A stretch of 64,000 nucleotides of DNA from Salinivirga cyanobacteriivorans (GTDB taxonomy: Bacteria; Bacteroidota; Bacteroidia; Bacteroidales; Salinivirgaceae): contig NZ_CP013118.1 of NCBI RefSeq assembly GCF_001443605.1, positions 4,613,001 through 4,677,000 on the forward strand, read 5' to 3'. The notes under the pieces were generated by a model. It did no database searches. It saw only the letters and a list, made by a program, of their open reading frames with translations, and was not told the DNA's origin. Shown here one piece after another: positions 1-7,847 of the stretch; position 1 is the first letter of the stretch, and every line of letters begins with the position of its first letter. The translations under genes were made by a program, and so were the position numbers.

Positions 1-28
1 TGTTTTGGTTTGGGGTATTCAGTTTTAA
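1..28 (+). CDS. C-terminal end of a PP2C/SpoIIE-like phosphatase (partial, 5' end outside window)
   Basis: Base 1 is the last base of a codon. Bases 2-28 then read VLVWGIQF and a TAA stop. The same eight residues end the PAS-PP2C phosphatase whose stop is at 57573, and the DNA agrees at 35 of 36 positions with 57546-57581. I infer that a paralogous SpoIIE-like phosphatase ends here, converging on the minus-strand SiaC gene; the two stop codons overlap at bases 25-28. In characterised Sia systems a PP2C phosphatase (SiaA) dephosphorylates SiaC, so this neighbour fits functionally. Only nine codons are visible, so the assignment rests on the match to the second copy. Confidence 0.6.
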
Positions 29-399
29 ACCTTCTCAATTTCAAAATCTACATCCAGCATTTTCTGATAGCGTAATCCCGCATTATACATATCGAGATCG
101 GCCGCCTGGTATTTCCATATAATTTTCACCTGAGCTTTTTCAGAGAGTTTTTCCAGAAGAAAGAAAACCTTTGAAAGCTGTTTGGCTGTACTTGTCGAAA
201 AGTAATCAAGGTAAAAAATAAAGGTATTCTCAGGGTTTGGCTGGTCAATGTACTGGTTGAGCCAGTCAAAAATAGGCTGAAAAAATCCAACGGCATCCTC
301 TGGCAGGCTCTTTTCTGTAATCTCAAATTGGTTCTTCTCAGCATCAAAAATAACTCTTGGTGTATCTTTGGTGGCTTCAATATATAGAACAGGCATCAT
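25..399 (-). CDS. SiaC-family regulatory phosphoprotein (DUF1987), second copy
   Basis: This 124-residue cytoplasmic protein resembles the SiaC/DUF1987 family, small phosphoproteins that are phosphorylated by SiaB and dephosphorylated by a PP2C enzyme. The motif LDYFSTSTAK sits where SiaC carries its phosphorylated Thr. Two ATG codons are adjacent (399 and 396); starting at the second puts the motif Thr at residue 68, the position known for Pseudomonas SiaC, so 396 may be the true start. It lies two bases after the other SiaC gene and is probably co-transcribed with it and with the kinase gene. There is no signal peptide or membrane segment. The family call is from recognition of the motif and the neighbourhood. 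Confidence 0.8.
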   Translation of the reverse strand: MMPVLYIEATKDTPRVIFDAEKNQFEITEKSLPEDAVGFFQPIFDWLNQYIDQPNPENTFIFYLDYFSTSTAKQLSKVFFLLEKLSEKAQVKIIWKYQAADLDMYNAGLRYQKMLDVDFEIEKV

Positions 400-401
400 G
401 G

Positions 402-809
402 CTAATCGTAAATTATTTTAAAGTCATCACTATCTTCTTCAGGCTCTTCTTCAACCAGCTCGAAGTTTATTCCGGTAAGTCGGGCAAAACGTTTTCCGCT
501 CTCCAGCATGTCGGCATCGTCAGCGTAATAATGCCAAATTACTTTTAGCGAATATTTAATGGTTTCGAGCAAATTGAATATTTTACCCAGCTGCTTGGCC
601 GAGGCTGTATTGAAATAATCGAGTTTAATGTGCAGCTCTGTTTGTTCTGTAGGCTGCGTAATGTATTGTTCCAACCATTCATATACCGGTTTGTAAAAAT
701 CAAAAGCATTTTCAGGCAATGAGCGTTCCGAAATGCTAAAGGTATTTTTATCCTTATCCAGTATAATTTCAGGAGTGTCCTCTGTTGCTTTGCGTATAAG
801 TGGTTCCAT
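402..809 (-). CDS. SiaC-family regulatory phosphoprotein (DUF1987), first copy
   Basis: This 135-residue protein has the same fold signature as the next gene: an N-terminal KATEDTPEIILD segment, a central LDYFNTASAK motif and a C-terminal beta segment. Thr68 of the motif coincides with the phosphosite position of Pseudomonas SiaC. It differs from its neighbour by an acidic C-terminal tail (EEEPEEDSDD). The start codon overlaps the stop of the SiaB-like kinase gene by one base (TAATG), so translational coupling is likely. Two SiaC proteins beside one double kinase suggest that each may be the substrate of one kinase half; this is inference. Confidence 0.82.
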   Translation of the reverse strand: MEPLIRKATEDTPEIILDKDKNTFSISERSLPENAFDFYKPVYEWLEQYITQPTEQTELHIKLDYFNTASAKQLGKIFNLLETIKYSLKVIWHYYADDADMLESGKRFARLTGINFELVEEEPEEDSDDFKIIYD

Positions 810-1906
810 TAGTCCTTTATTGTTACTTCGATTGTGAAAAAGGTATATTTTTCACCTGTCTCTTTAAACGCATATTTCAGATTACTGTTACTTTTCATGC
901 GTAATTCTATGAGGCCGAGTCCAGATTCTTTGTTATTGTCAATCTGAAAATTGAAAAGCCGTTTATCATAAAACTCATTTAGCTCTTCATTGTTCAAATT
1001 GTTAACTTTATCAATATTTTCCTTGAGTGAATCAATTTTATCTGGTTTAATATAATTTCCTGTATGAAGCTTATAGCCGTTTTTAGAATATGAAATATAA
1101 AACAGTCCCGGATTACCTTCTTGCTTAATGGGCGATATTCCATGCTTAACAATATTTTGTAACAATTCTACCATAATATTGAATACCTTCTTTTTTAAAG
1201 CGGCCTGCCCGGCCATTTGGCTTTCAATAATTGATAACAGGTTGATAAGGCTCTCCTGGTTAAAAATTCCATTGAAGATAATGAGCACATTCTCTTTGTC
1301 TAACTGCTCATGCAGATCGAAAATATTGCCAAAATTCAGATGCGATTCATCGGAATTCACTGCGGCAAAATTATGTTTTATGTAGGTGCGCAAGTAAAAA
1401 TACGACCATTTATCATCGAGCTTTTTAAAGGCATACTGTAGTTTATTCCCTGATTTTCTGGCCATTTCAATTAACCCAAGCCCGGCACCACCTTTCTCAG
1501 AGAGCTCATTTTCCATGAGGGTCTTTTTGTAAAAATCTTTAAGCTCTTCTTTTTCCAGGCTATTGATTTTGTCCAGTTGGCTGGTTAGTTTTTTCTGATT
1601 CTCATTCAGGATTATGTTGGCCATGGTGATGTAATAAAATTCACCGCTCTGCTCTACGCCAAAGAAACTTTTCCATGTTCCGGTTTCGTCCTGGTGGCGG
1701 GTTATGTTTTGTAAGCCTTCGACCAAAATGGTATACACCCGCTTTTTAACTTTTACAGGTTCATTGGCTTTGGTAAGGTTGGTTTCTGTGAGCGCCAGTA
1801 TTCCATCGGTAATGCTTGCAGTTAAATCACCACGATAAAAATAACTTAGGCCTTCGGTATCCAGTATGTCATATATCTTAAAAGTTGTTTCCTGTTCAAG
1901 GGTCAT
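809..1906 (-). CDS. SiaB-family protein kinase, two fused copies (DUF6272 x2)
   Basis: SiaB proteins are GHKL-fold kinases that phosphorylate SiaC. This 365-residue protein holds two full copies. Copy 1 (about 1-180) has an N-box-like VEGLQN at 62-67 and a G-box GGAGLGL at 139-145. Copy 2 (about 190-365) has VELLQN at 246-251 and SGLGL at 328-332. Both copies begin with an IYD/IFDL-type segment and end with a YAFK...(Y/F)F beta pair, so this is an internal tandem duplication, about twice the usual family length. Both copies keep the nucleotide-binding signatures, so neither is obviously dead. It lies 61 bp downstream of dapF on the same strand and overlaps siaC by one base. No membrane segment is seen. 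Confidence 0.82.
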   Translation of the reverse strand: MTLEQETTFKIYDILDTEGLSYFYRGDLTASITDGILALTETNLTKANEPVKVKKRVYTILVEGLQNITRHQDETGTWKSFFGVEQSGEFYYITMANIILNENQKKLTSQLDKINSLEKEELKDFYKKTLMENELSEKGGAGLGLIEMARKSGNKLQYAFKKLDDKWSYFYLRTYIKHNFAAVNSDESHLNFGNIFDLHEQLDKENVLIIFNGIFNQESLINLLSIIESQMAGQAALKKKVFNIMVELLQNIVKHGISPIKQEGNPGLFYISYSKNGYKLHTGNYIKPDKIDSLKENIDKVNNLNNEELNEFYDKRLFNFQIDNNKESGLGLIELRMKSNSNLKYAFKETGEKYTFFTIEVTIKD

Positions 1907-1967
1907 ATAAATAGTAGTTTATAGGTGGAATAAAGATATTAAATAAAAAATGTAATCGAAAATTTTT

Positions 1968-2747
1968 TTACTTAATGAAATCATAACCTTCAAATACTTT
2001 CTGTGCCGGCCCTTTCAGCCATAAATTTTCGTATCGGCCATTAAATTCAAAACTTATGGTCAATTGACCACCCAGAGCCTGGACTTTTATAGAATTTGAG
2101 TCGAACTGCTTTTTGTGATGAGCAATCACTGCCGTGGCAACACTTCCTGTGCCGCATGCCCAGGTTTCAGCTTCTACACCTCTTTCAAATGTGCGAATAT
2201 GAATAACATTATCTATAATTTGGTAATAATTCACATTTACGCCATCCGGATAGAAATAGTCGTCGTGTCGTAGCTTTTCACCCTCGGTCTTTACATCCAG
2301 TTTTTGTAAATTTTCTGCTTCAATTACCAGGTGCGGTGAGCCAGTGTCTGCAAACATGCCAAAAGGCGTATTTTTAATTTCACCTATATTTTGCATCATA
2401 AGGTTCACCTCTTCATCATCGGTAATCACTCCTTTGTGCAAGCCATCCACTGCATCGAATGTGGTTTTTTTGCCTGCCATACCCCGATCATAGGCAAATT
2501 GTACTGCACATCTCCCGCCATTTCCACACATGGTGCCTTCAAGTCCGTCAGAATTGTAATAGGTCATTTTAAAGTCCGAATTATCTGATGGCCCTAGCGT
2601 AATTAGCCCATCTGCACCCACGCCAAACCTTCTGTGACAAATTGTCGCTATATCTTTTTGTGTTAACTTTATTGCGTTGTTCTCTGTAATATCAATCAAA
2701 ACAAAGTCGTTCCCGGCTCCATGGTATTTATGAAATTTTTGCAGCAT
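1968..2747 (-). CDS. dapF: Diaminopimelate epimerase
   Basis: DapF converts LL- to meso-diaminopimelate for lysine and peptidoglycan synthesis. The 259-residue length is normal. The two catalytic cysteines are present in their family contexts: Cys74 in MCGNGGRC and Cys198 in WACGTGS. The N-terminal FHKYHGAGNDFV block is also typical. It is divergent from the HtrA gene and upstream of the Sia genes on the same strand; a shared transcript is possible but nothing functional connects them. Confidence 0.97.
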   Translation of the reverse strand: MLQKFHKYHGAGNDFVLIDITENNAIKLTQKDIATICHRRFGVGADGLITLGPSDNSDFKMTYYNSDGLEGTMCGNGGRCAVQFAYDRGMAGKKTTFDAVDGLHKGVITDDEEVNLMMQNIGEIKNTPFGMFADTGSPHLVIEAENLQKLDVKTEGEKLRHDDYFYPDGVNVNYYQIIDNVIHIRTFERGVEAETWACGTGSVATAVIAHHKKQFDSNSIKVQALGGQLTISFEFNGRYENLWLKGPAQKVFEGYDFIK

Positions 2748-2887
2748 AAGTTAAAGTTAAGTTAAAATCAGCATGTTTGTATAAATTTTGAACTTTCAAA
2801 CGCGTACAAATTTATACAATTTAAGTACCTTTTAAAACTTAAACACAGAACATAATATTTTAAAAACCCGATAAAACTTTAAAAACT

Positions 2888-4390
2888 ATGGAAAAAAGGA
2901 AGCTATTCATAAATTTTATTGCCGGGGTGTTCGGTGGTTTATTGGTTTTGTTGGTTTACACCATTTCCACAAATCAAAATACCAATACCATTCAGCAACG
3001 CAATAATTATGAGCAAATAGAGCAACAAAATGGTTTCGTGCGTAAAGCTGTAGATTCTAATCAAAGCGGTACAATTAATTCCCAAACAGCAGGGCTTTCG
3101 TCTCCGGTTGGAATGCTTGAGAATGAAATGGTTAGTGCTGCACAAAAAACTGTAGATGCAGTAGTACACGTTAAAACAGCTTACGTACAACAATACAGTT
3201 ATGGAAATCCATTTCTGGAGTATTTTTTTGGTCAGGGAAGCCAACGTAAAAGCCAACCTGTAGTGGGTAGTGGCTCAGGTGTAATTATATCTGACGATGG
3301 CTACATTGTAACCAATAATCATGTGATTGATAAAGCACAGAAAATTAAAGTAGTGCTGAACGATAAAAGAGAATTCGATGCGGAGTTGGTTGGATCCGAT
3401 CCTGGTACCGACATCGCTTTGTTGAAAATCGATGAAAATAATTTACCACACGTTAAAGCAGCCAATTCAGATAATGTGCAGATAGGAGAGTGGGTGCTTG
3501 CAGTAGGTAATCCATTTAACCTTACCTCAACTGTTACGGCCGGAATTGTTTCGGCAAAAGCACGCAATATAAACCTGCTTCGGGAAAATTACGGAATCGA
3601 AGCTTTTATACAGACCGATGCGGCCGTAAACCCCGGAAACAGCGGTGGCGCATTGGTTAACCGAAAAGGTGAACTAATTGGGATAAACACGGCCATTGCT
3701 TCTAAAACAGGATCATTTTCAGGTTATTCGTTTGCTGTACCGGTAAACATTGCTATGAAAGTTGTTGAGGATTTAATTGAATTTGGTCAGGTGCAGCGCG
3801 CTGTAATGGGCATCATGATTCACGACCTGAACGAAAGTTTCGCTGCAGAAAATGATATTGAAACCCTCAAAGGAGTTTATATCGACAATATAAGTGAAGG
3901 TGGCGCTGCTGACAAAGCTGGAATAGAACCCGGTGATGTGATTGTGCGCATAGGCACGGTCGATATAAAAAATGTGGCTCAACTGCAGGAGCAACTGAGT
4001 AAATTCCGCCCCGGAGACCGGCTTAAAGTTACTGTGCTGCGCAATAATCGAGAGGTCGAAAAAGATGTGATACTCCAAAATAAAATGGGTAGTACCGAAA
4101 TAATTCAGGGCGAAGATCCTTTGGTGAACCTGGGCGCACAGTTTGAACAAGTCAGCGACAAAGAAAAAAAGTTGCTGAATATTTCACATGGTATGAAAAT
4201 TGTGGAGTTAGAATCCGGAAAATTAAGAAGTTCAGGTATCCATGAAGGTTTTATCATTCTGGCAATGAATGGTATGAAAATTGTAACTGAAAATGATATC
4301 CGACAGGTGATAGAGCAATCTAAGGGCGGAATTATGGTCGAAGGAATTTATCCCAATGGAATGAAAGCATATTATGCATTTGGAAAATAA
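2888..4390 (+). CDS. htrA: Do/DegP-family periplasmic serine protease
   Basis: This 500-residue envelope protease/chaperone degrades misfolded proteins in the periplasm. A single N-terminal hydrophobic segment (about 8-26) is a signal anchor or signal peptide. The trypsin-like domain follows with a complete triad: His145 (NNHVID), Asp175 (GTDIALL) and Ser252 (NPGNSGGAL). A first PDZ domain spans about 300-400 (the EGGAADKAGIEPGDVIV region), and a second, less typical PDZ-like segment covers about 410-500. It is monocistronic: a 12-bp hairpin follows at 4541 and dapF lies divergently upstream. DegP and DegQ cannot be told apart from sequence alone. Confidence 0.95.
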   Translation: MEKRKLFINFIAGVFGGLLVLLVYTISTNQNTNTIQQRNNYEQIEQQNGFVRKAVDSNQSGTINSQTAGLSSPVGMLENEMVSAAQKTVDAVVHVKTAYVQQYSYGNPFLEYFFGQGSQRKSQPVVGSGSGVIISDDGYIVTNNHVIDKAQKIKVVLNDKREFDAELVGSDPGTDIALLKIDENNLPHVKAANSDNVQIGEWVLAVGNPFNLTSTVTAGIVSAKARNINLLRENYGIEAFIQTDAAVNPGNSGGALVNRKGELIGINTAIASKTGSFSGYSFAVPVNIAMKVVEDLIEFGQVQRAVMGIMIHDLNESFAAENDIETLKGVYIDNISEGGAADKAGIEPGDVIVRIGTVDIKNVAQLQEQLSKFRPGDRLKVTVLRNNREVEKDVILQNKMGSTEIIQGEDPLVNLGAQFEQVSDKEKKLLNISHGMKIVELESGKLRSSGIHEGFIILAMNGMKIVTENDIRQVIEQSKGGIMVEGIYPNGMKAYYAFGK

Positions 4391-4540
4391 AACATTAAAT
4401 AGCTCATTCCGTTGTTTAACTGTTCTCAATACCATTAGGAAAAAAATATAAATGCCTGAAACATTTTGAATAAGCCTGCGTAGTATAAGGGCACACAGTT
4501 ATAAACGAATGATAATAGCTATTTAATTTAAAATATAAAA

Positions 4541-4575
4541 ACATGAATCTCAGTACATTGAGATTCATGTTTATT
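4541..4575 (+). terminator. Hairpin with T-rich tail downstream of htrA
   Basis: A perfect 12-bp stem (4541-4552 with 4559-4570) has a 6-base loop and is followed by TTATT. It lies 150 bp after the htrA stop and just upstream of the rpoD promoter, so it most likely ends htrA transcription. Confidence 0.6.
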
Positions 4576-4587
4576 TATTTGTGAAAA

Positions 4588-4595
4588 TATATTTG
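4588..4595 (+). promoter_or_regulatory. Bacteroidota -7 promoter element for rpoD
   Basis: TATATTTG matches the TAnnTTTG consensus of Bacteroidota housekeeping promoters and lies 35 bases before the rpoD start codon. No clear -33 TTTG is seen at the usual spacing. Confidence 0.5.
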
Positions 4596-4630
4596 CAATC
4601 TTTATCTGAGCCGTAAAATCAAAGGTATAT

Positions 4631-5491
4631 ATGAGACAGTTAAAAATCACTAAATCAATCACGAATCGCGAAAGTGCGTCGTTGGATAAGTATCTTCAGG
4701 AGATAGGCCGCGAGGAGCTTATTACAGTTGAAGAAGAGGTGGAATTGGCCCAACGCATTAAAAAGGGGGACAGGGCAGCACTCGAAAAACTTACACGAGC
4801 CAATTTGCGTTTTGTGGTTTCTGTTGCTAAGCAGTATCAAAATCAGGGACTGAGCCTACCTGACCTTATTAATGAAGGTAATCTTGGTTTGATTAAAGCT
4901 GCTGAAAAATTTGATGAAACCAGAGGTTTCAAATTTATTTCCTATGCTGTTTGGTGGATTCGTCAGTCTATTCTGCAGGCACTGGCAGAACAGTCCAGAA
5001 TTGTTAGACTTCCATTAAACCAGGTGGGTTCATTGAACAAAATCAATAAAGCCTTTTCAAAATTTGAGCAGGAAAATGAACGTACACCATCACCGGAAGA
5101 ATTGGCCGACAAACTGGAATTGCCGAAAGAAAAAGTGAGCGATACATTGAAAGTATCAGGTAGACATGTATCTGTTGATGCACCATTTGTAGAAGGTGAA
5201 GATAACAGCCTGCTCGATGTACTCGAAAATCAGGACAGTCCTAAAGCCGACGGTAGCCTGATGAACGAATCGCTCGGAAGAGAAATCTTAAGGGCTTTGG
5301 CCACACTTACCGAAAGAGAACGCGACATTATTAAGTTGTTCTTTGGTATTGGTTGCCAGGAAATGACCCTGGAAGAGATTGGTGAGCGTTTTGGCCTGAC
5401 CCGCGAAAGGGTACGCCAGATCAAAGAAAAAGCAATCAGAAGATTGCGCCACACATCACGTAGTAAACTGCTGAAAGCTTACCTCGGGTAA
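4631..5491 (+). CDS. rpoD: Primary RNA polymerase sigma factor (sigma-70 family)
   Basis: This 286-residue sigma factor has the short architecture typical of Bacteroidota primary sigma factors: no long region 1.1, then region 1.2 ([14 protein letters not shown]), region 2 with the -10 recognition helix ([17 protein letters not shown]), region 3, and region 4 with a helix-turn-helix ([19 protein letters not shown]) that binds the -33 element. It is preceded by a TAnnTTTG promoter element and followed by a strong terminator, so it is its own transcription unit between htrA and htpG. Confidence 0.95.
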   Translation: MRQLKITKSITNRESASLDKYLQEIGREELITVEEEVELAQRIKKGDRAALEKLTRANLRFVVSVAKQYQNQGLSLPDLINEGNLGLIKAAEKFDETRGFKFISYAVWWIRQSILQALAEQSRIVRLPLNQVGSLNKINKAFSKFEQENERTPSPEELADKLELPKEKVSDTLKVSGRHVSVDAPFVEGEDNSLLDVLENQDSPKADGSLMNESLGREILRALATLTERERDIIKLFFGIGCQEMTLEEIGERFGLTRERVRQIKEKAIRRLRHTSRSKLLKAYLG

Positions 5492-5513
5492 ACTTTAAAA
5501 TATCAAATTATTG

Positions 5514-5544
5514 AAGGCTGCCAATTTCGACAGCCTTTTTTTTT
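5514..5544 (+). terminator. Rho-independent terminator of rpoD
   Basis: The stem AAGGCTG/CAGCCTT (5514-5520 with 5531-5537) is followed by a run of T. Confidence 0.85.
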
Positions 5545-5629
5545 GTTTTGTGACGAATTGGCACATTTAATCTTGTGGCATGCATGTTGGAAATTCCATT
5601 GCAGAAAATAACCTAAAAAACTAAATAAG

Positions 5630-7681
5630 ATGCAAAAAGGTAATATTGGTGTAACTACAGAAAACATTTTTCCAATAATTAAAAAGTTTCTGTATTCTGA
5701 TCATGAAATTTTTCTTCGCGAAGCATTATCTAACGCTGTCGATGCCACACAAAAGCTAAAAGCACTGGCTCGCCGAGGAGAATTTGAGGGAGAAATGGGA
5801 GATACTACCATTCGTATTAGCAACGATGCCGAAAAGAAAATCATTACTATTAGCGATCGCGGTATTGGAATGACCGCTGAGGAGGTGGACAAATATATTA
5901 ACCAGATTGCTTTTTCAAGTGCCAATGAATTTCTGGACAAGTACAAAGATGATGTACAGTCAATTATTGGACACTTTGGATTGGGTTTCTATTCGCTTTT
6001 CATGGTTTCCGAAAAAGTTGAGATTTATACCAAATCGTATAAAGATGATGCAAGAGGCGTACATTGGTCATGCGAAGGTTCTCCGGAGTATCAACTGGAA
6101 GAGTACGACAAAAAAGAGCGCGGAACCGACATCGTAATTCACCTCGACGAAGAGTCAAAAGAGTTTGCCGAAGAGACCAAAATAAATGAGCTGTTAGAGA
6201 AGTATGCCAAGTTCCTGCCTGTACCGGTAGCCTTTGGTAAAGAACAGGAGTGGAAAGAAGATAAGATGGTGGATACCGATAAGGATAAAATCATCAATAA
6301 CCCGGAGCCGGCCTGGACCAAAAAACCTGCTGATCTGGAAGAAAAAGATTACAAAGATTTCTACAAAGAGTTGTATCCAATGGGCGAAGACCCACTATTC
6401 CATATCCACCTAAATGTAGATTATCCTTTTAATCTTACAGGTATTCTCTATTTCCCGAAAATCAGGAACAACATTGAAATTCAGAAAAACAAAATTCAAC
6501 TTTATTGCAACCAGGTTTTTGTAACCGATTCGGTAGAAGGAATCGTGCCCGAGTTCCTAACACTCCTGCACGGAGTTATCGATTCACCGGATATCCCATT
6601 GAACGTGTCACGTAGCTATCTGCAAAGTGATTCTAACGTGAAGAAAATTTCTTCGCACATTACTAAAAAAGTGGCCGACCGTTTGAACGATATCTTTAAA
6701 GAAGACCGCAAGCAATTCGAAGAGAAATGGGACGATCTCAAAATTTTCATTCAGTACGGTATGCTTACCGATGAGAAGTTTGCAGAACGTGCCAAAAATT
6801 TTGTACTCCTCAAAAATACCGATGGCAAATACTTCACCTTCGATGAGTACAAAGAGCTGATTAAAGAGGACCAGACCGATAAAGATAAAAAACTCGTACA
6901 CCTTTACACAACAAACAAAACCGAGCAGTATACCTTTATCGAAGAGGCCAAATCAAAAGGCTACGATGTGCTCGAAATGGACGGACAACTTGATGTTCAC
7001 TTTGTAAACAAACTCGAAACTGATCTTGAAGATGCTTCTTTTAAGCGTGTTGATGCAGATGTACTCGATAAATTGATTGAAAAAGAGGTGTCTAAAGAGT
7101 CGAAACTGTCAGATGAACAGCAAAATAACCTTGTGCCTGTTTTCCGTGGCCGTTTACCAGAGGACGGAAGTTACATAGTTTCAGTCGAGAATCTCGATGA
7201 AGATGCTCTTCCGGTAATGATTACCCAATCGGAGTTCATGCGCCGCATGAAAGATATGTCAGAGATGCAGGGTGGAATGAATATGTACGGCAACCTGCCT
7301 GATAGCTATAATCTTGTACTGAACAGCAATCACCCTCTGATTGTAAACCTGGCCTCGAATATCGACGAAGAAGTGGGCGGTGAGCTCAAGAAAACCGATG
7401 AGGCAATTGAACCCGTGCAAAAAGAGTTCGACGAAATTTCTACCAAATATGCCGATAAAAAAGAAGAAGACTTATCGGAAGAAGAAAAGCAAAAACGCAC
7501 CGAAGTACAGCAAAAACTTGATGAGCTGAAAGCTGAAAAAGAGAATAAGCTTAAAAGCTTTGGTAAAGAGGAAAAGCTTGTCAAGCAATTGATTGATCTT
7601 GGATTACTTGCCAATAATATGCTGAAAGGTGAGGATTTGAATAAATTTGTGAAGCGCAGCGTTGAATTGCTTGAAGAGTAA
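5630..7681 (+). CDS. htpG: Molecular chaperone HtpG (Hsp90)
   Basis: This 683-residue ATP-dependent cytosolic chaperone starts with the GHKL ATPase domain (FLREALSNAVDA, SDRGIGMT and GHFGLGFYS motifs). The middle domain includes the NVSRSYLQSD segment. The C-terminal part is charged and partly coiled (DKKEEDLSEEEKQK) before the dimerisation region. Its length is slightly above that of the E. coli protein. It is flanked by terminators on both sides, so it is transcribed alone. No CIRCE operator was seen upstream. Confidence 0.97.
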   Translation: MQKGNIGVTTENIFPIIKKFLYSDHEIFLREALSNAVDATQKLKALARRGEFEGEMGDTTIRISNDAEKKIITISDRGIGMTAEEVDKYINQIAFSSANEFLDKYKDDVQSIIGHFGLGFYSLFMVSEKVEIYTKSYKDDARGVHWSCEGSPEYQLEEYDKKERGTDIVIHLDEESKEFAEETKINELLEKYAKFLPVPVAFGKEQEWKEDKMVDTDKDKIINNPEPAWTKKPADLEEKDYKDFYKELYPMGEDPLFHIHLNVDYPFNLTGILYFPKIRNNIEIQKNKIQLYCNQVFVTDSVEGIVPEFLTLLHGVIDSPDIPLNVSRSYLQSDSNVKKISSHITKKVADRLNDIFKEDRKQFEEKWDDLKIFIQYGMLTDEKFAERAKNFVLLKNTDGKYFTFDEYKELIKEDQTDKDKKLVHLYTTNKTEQYTFIEEAKSKGYDVLEMDGQLDVHFVNKLETDLEDASFKRVDADVLDKLIEKEVSKESKLSDEQQNNLVPVFRGRLPEDGSYIVSVENLDEDALPVMITQSEFMRRMKDMSEMQGGMNMYGNLPDSYNLVLNSNHPLIVNLASNIDEEVGGELKKTDEAIEPVQKEFDEISTKYADKKEEDLSEEEKQKRTEVQQKLDELKAEKENKLKSFGKEEKLVKQLIDLGLLANNMLKGEDLNKFVKRSVELLEE

Positions 7682-7698
7682 GTAACATAAATCATATC

Positions 7699-7733
7699 AA
7701 AACCTGCTTTTTTAATCGAAAGCAGGTTTTTTT
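7699..7733 (+). terminator. Rho-independent terminator of htpG
   Basis: The 12-bp stem AAAACCTGCTTT/AAAGCAGGTTTT has a short loop and ends in a T run. Confidence 0.88.
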
Positions 7734-7847
7734 ATGCCCAAACCTTAAAATTTTGTACTTTCAACAAAATTATACCTGCTTCCGTTGTCTATAATTTATA
7801 AGCCAACGCATCGTTTTAGTTTTAAAGGGCATAAAATACCGTTCATT

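Noticed and set aside
7785-7847. Upstream start for the macroglobulin gene.
   Set aside because: The extra 21 residues are basic and lie before a clear signal peptide starting at 7848.
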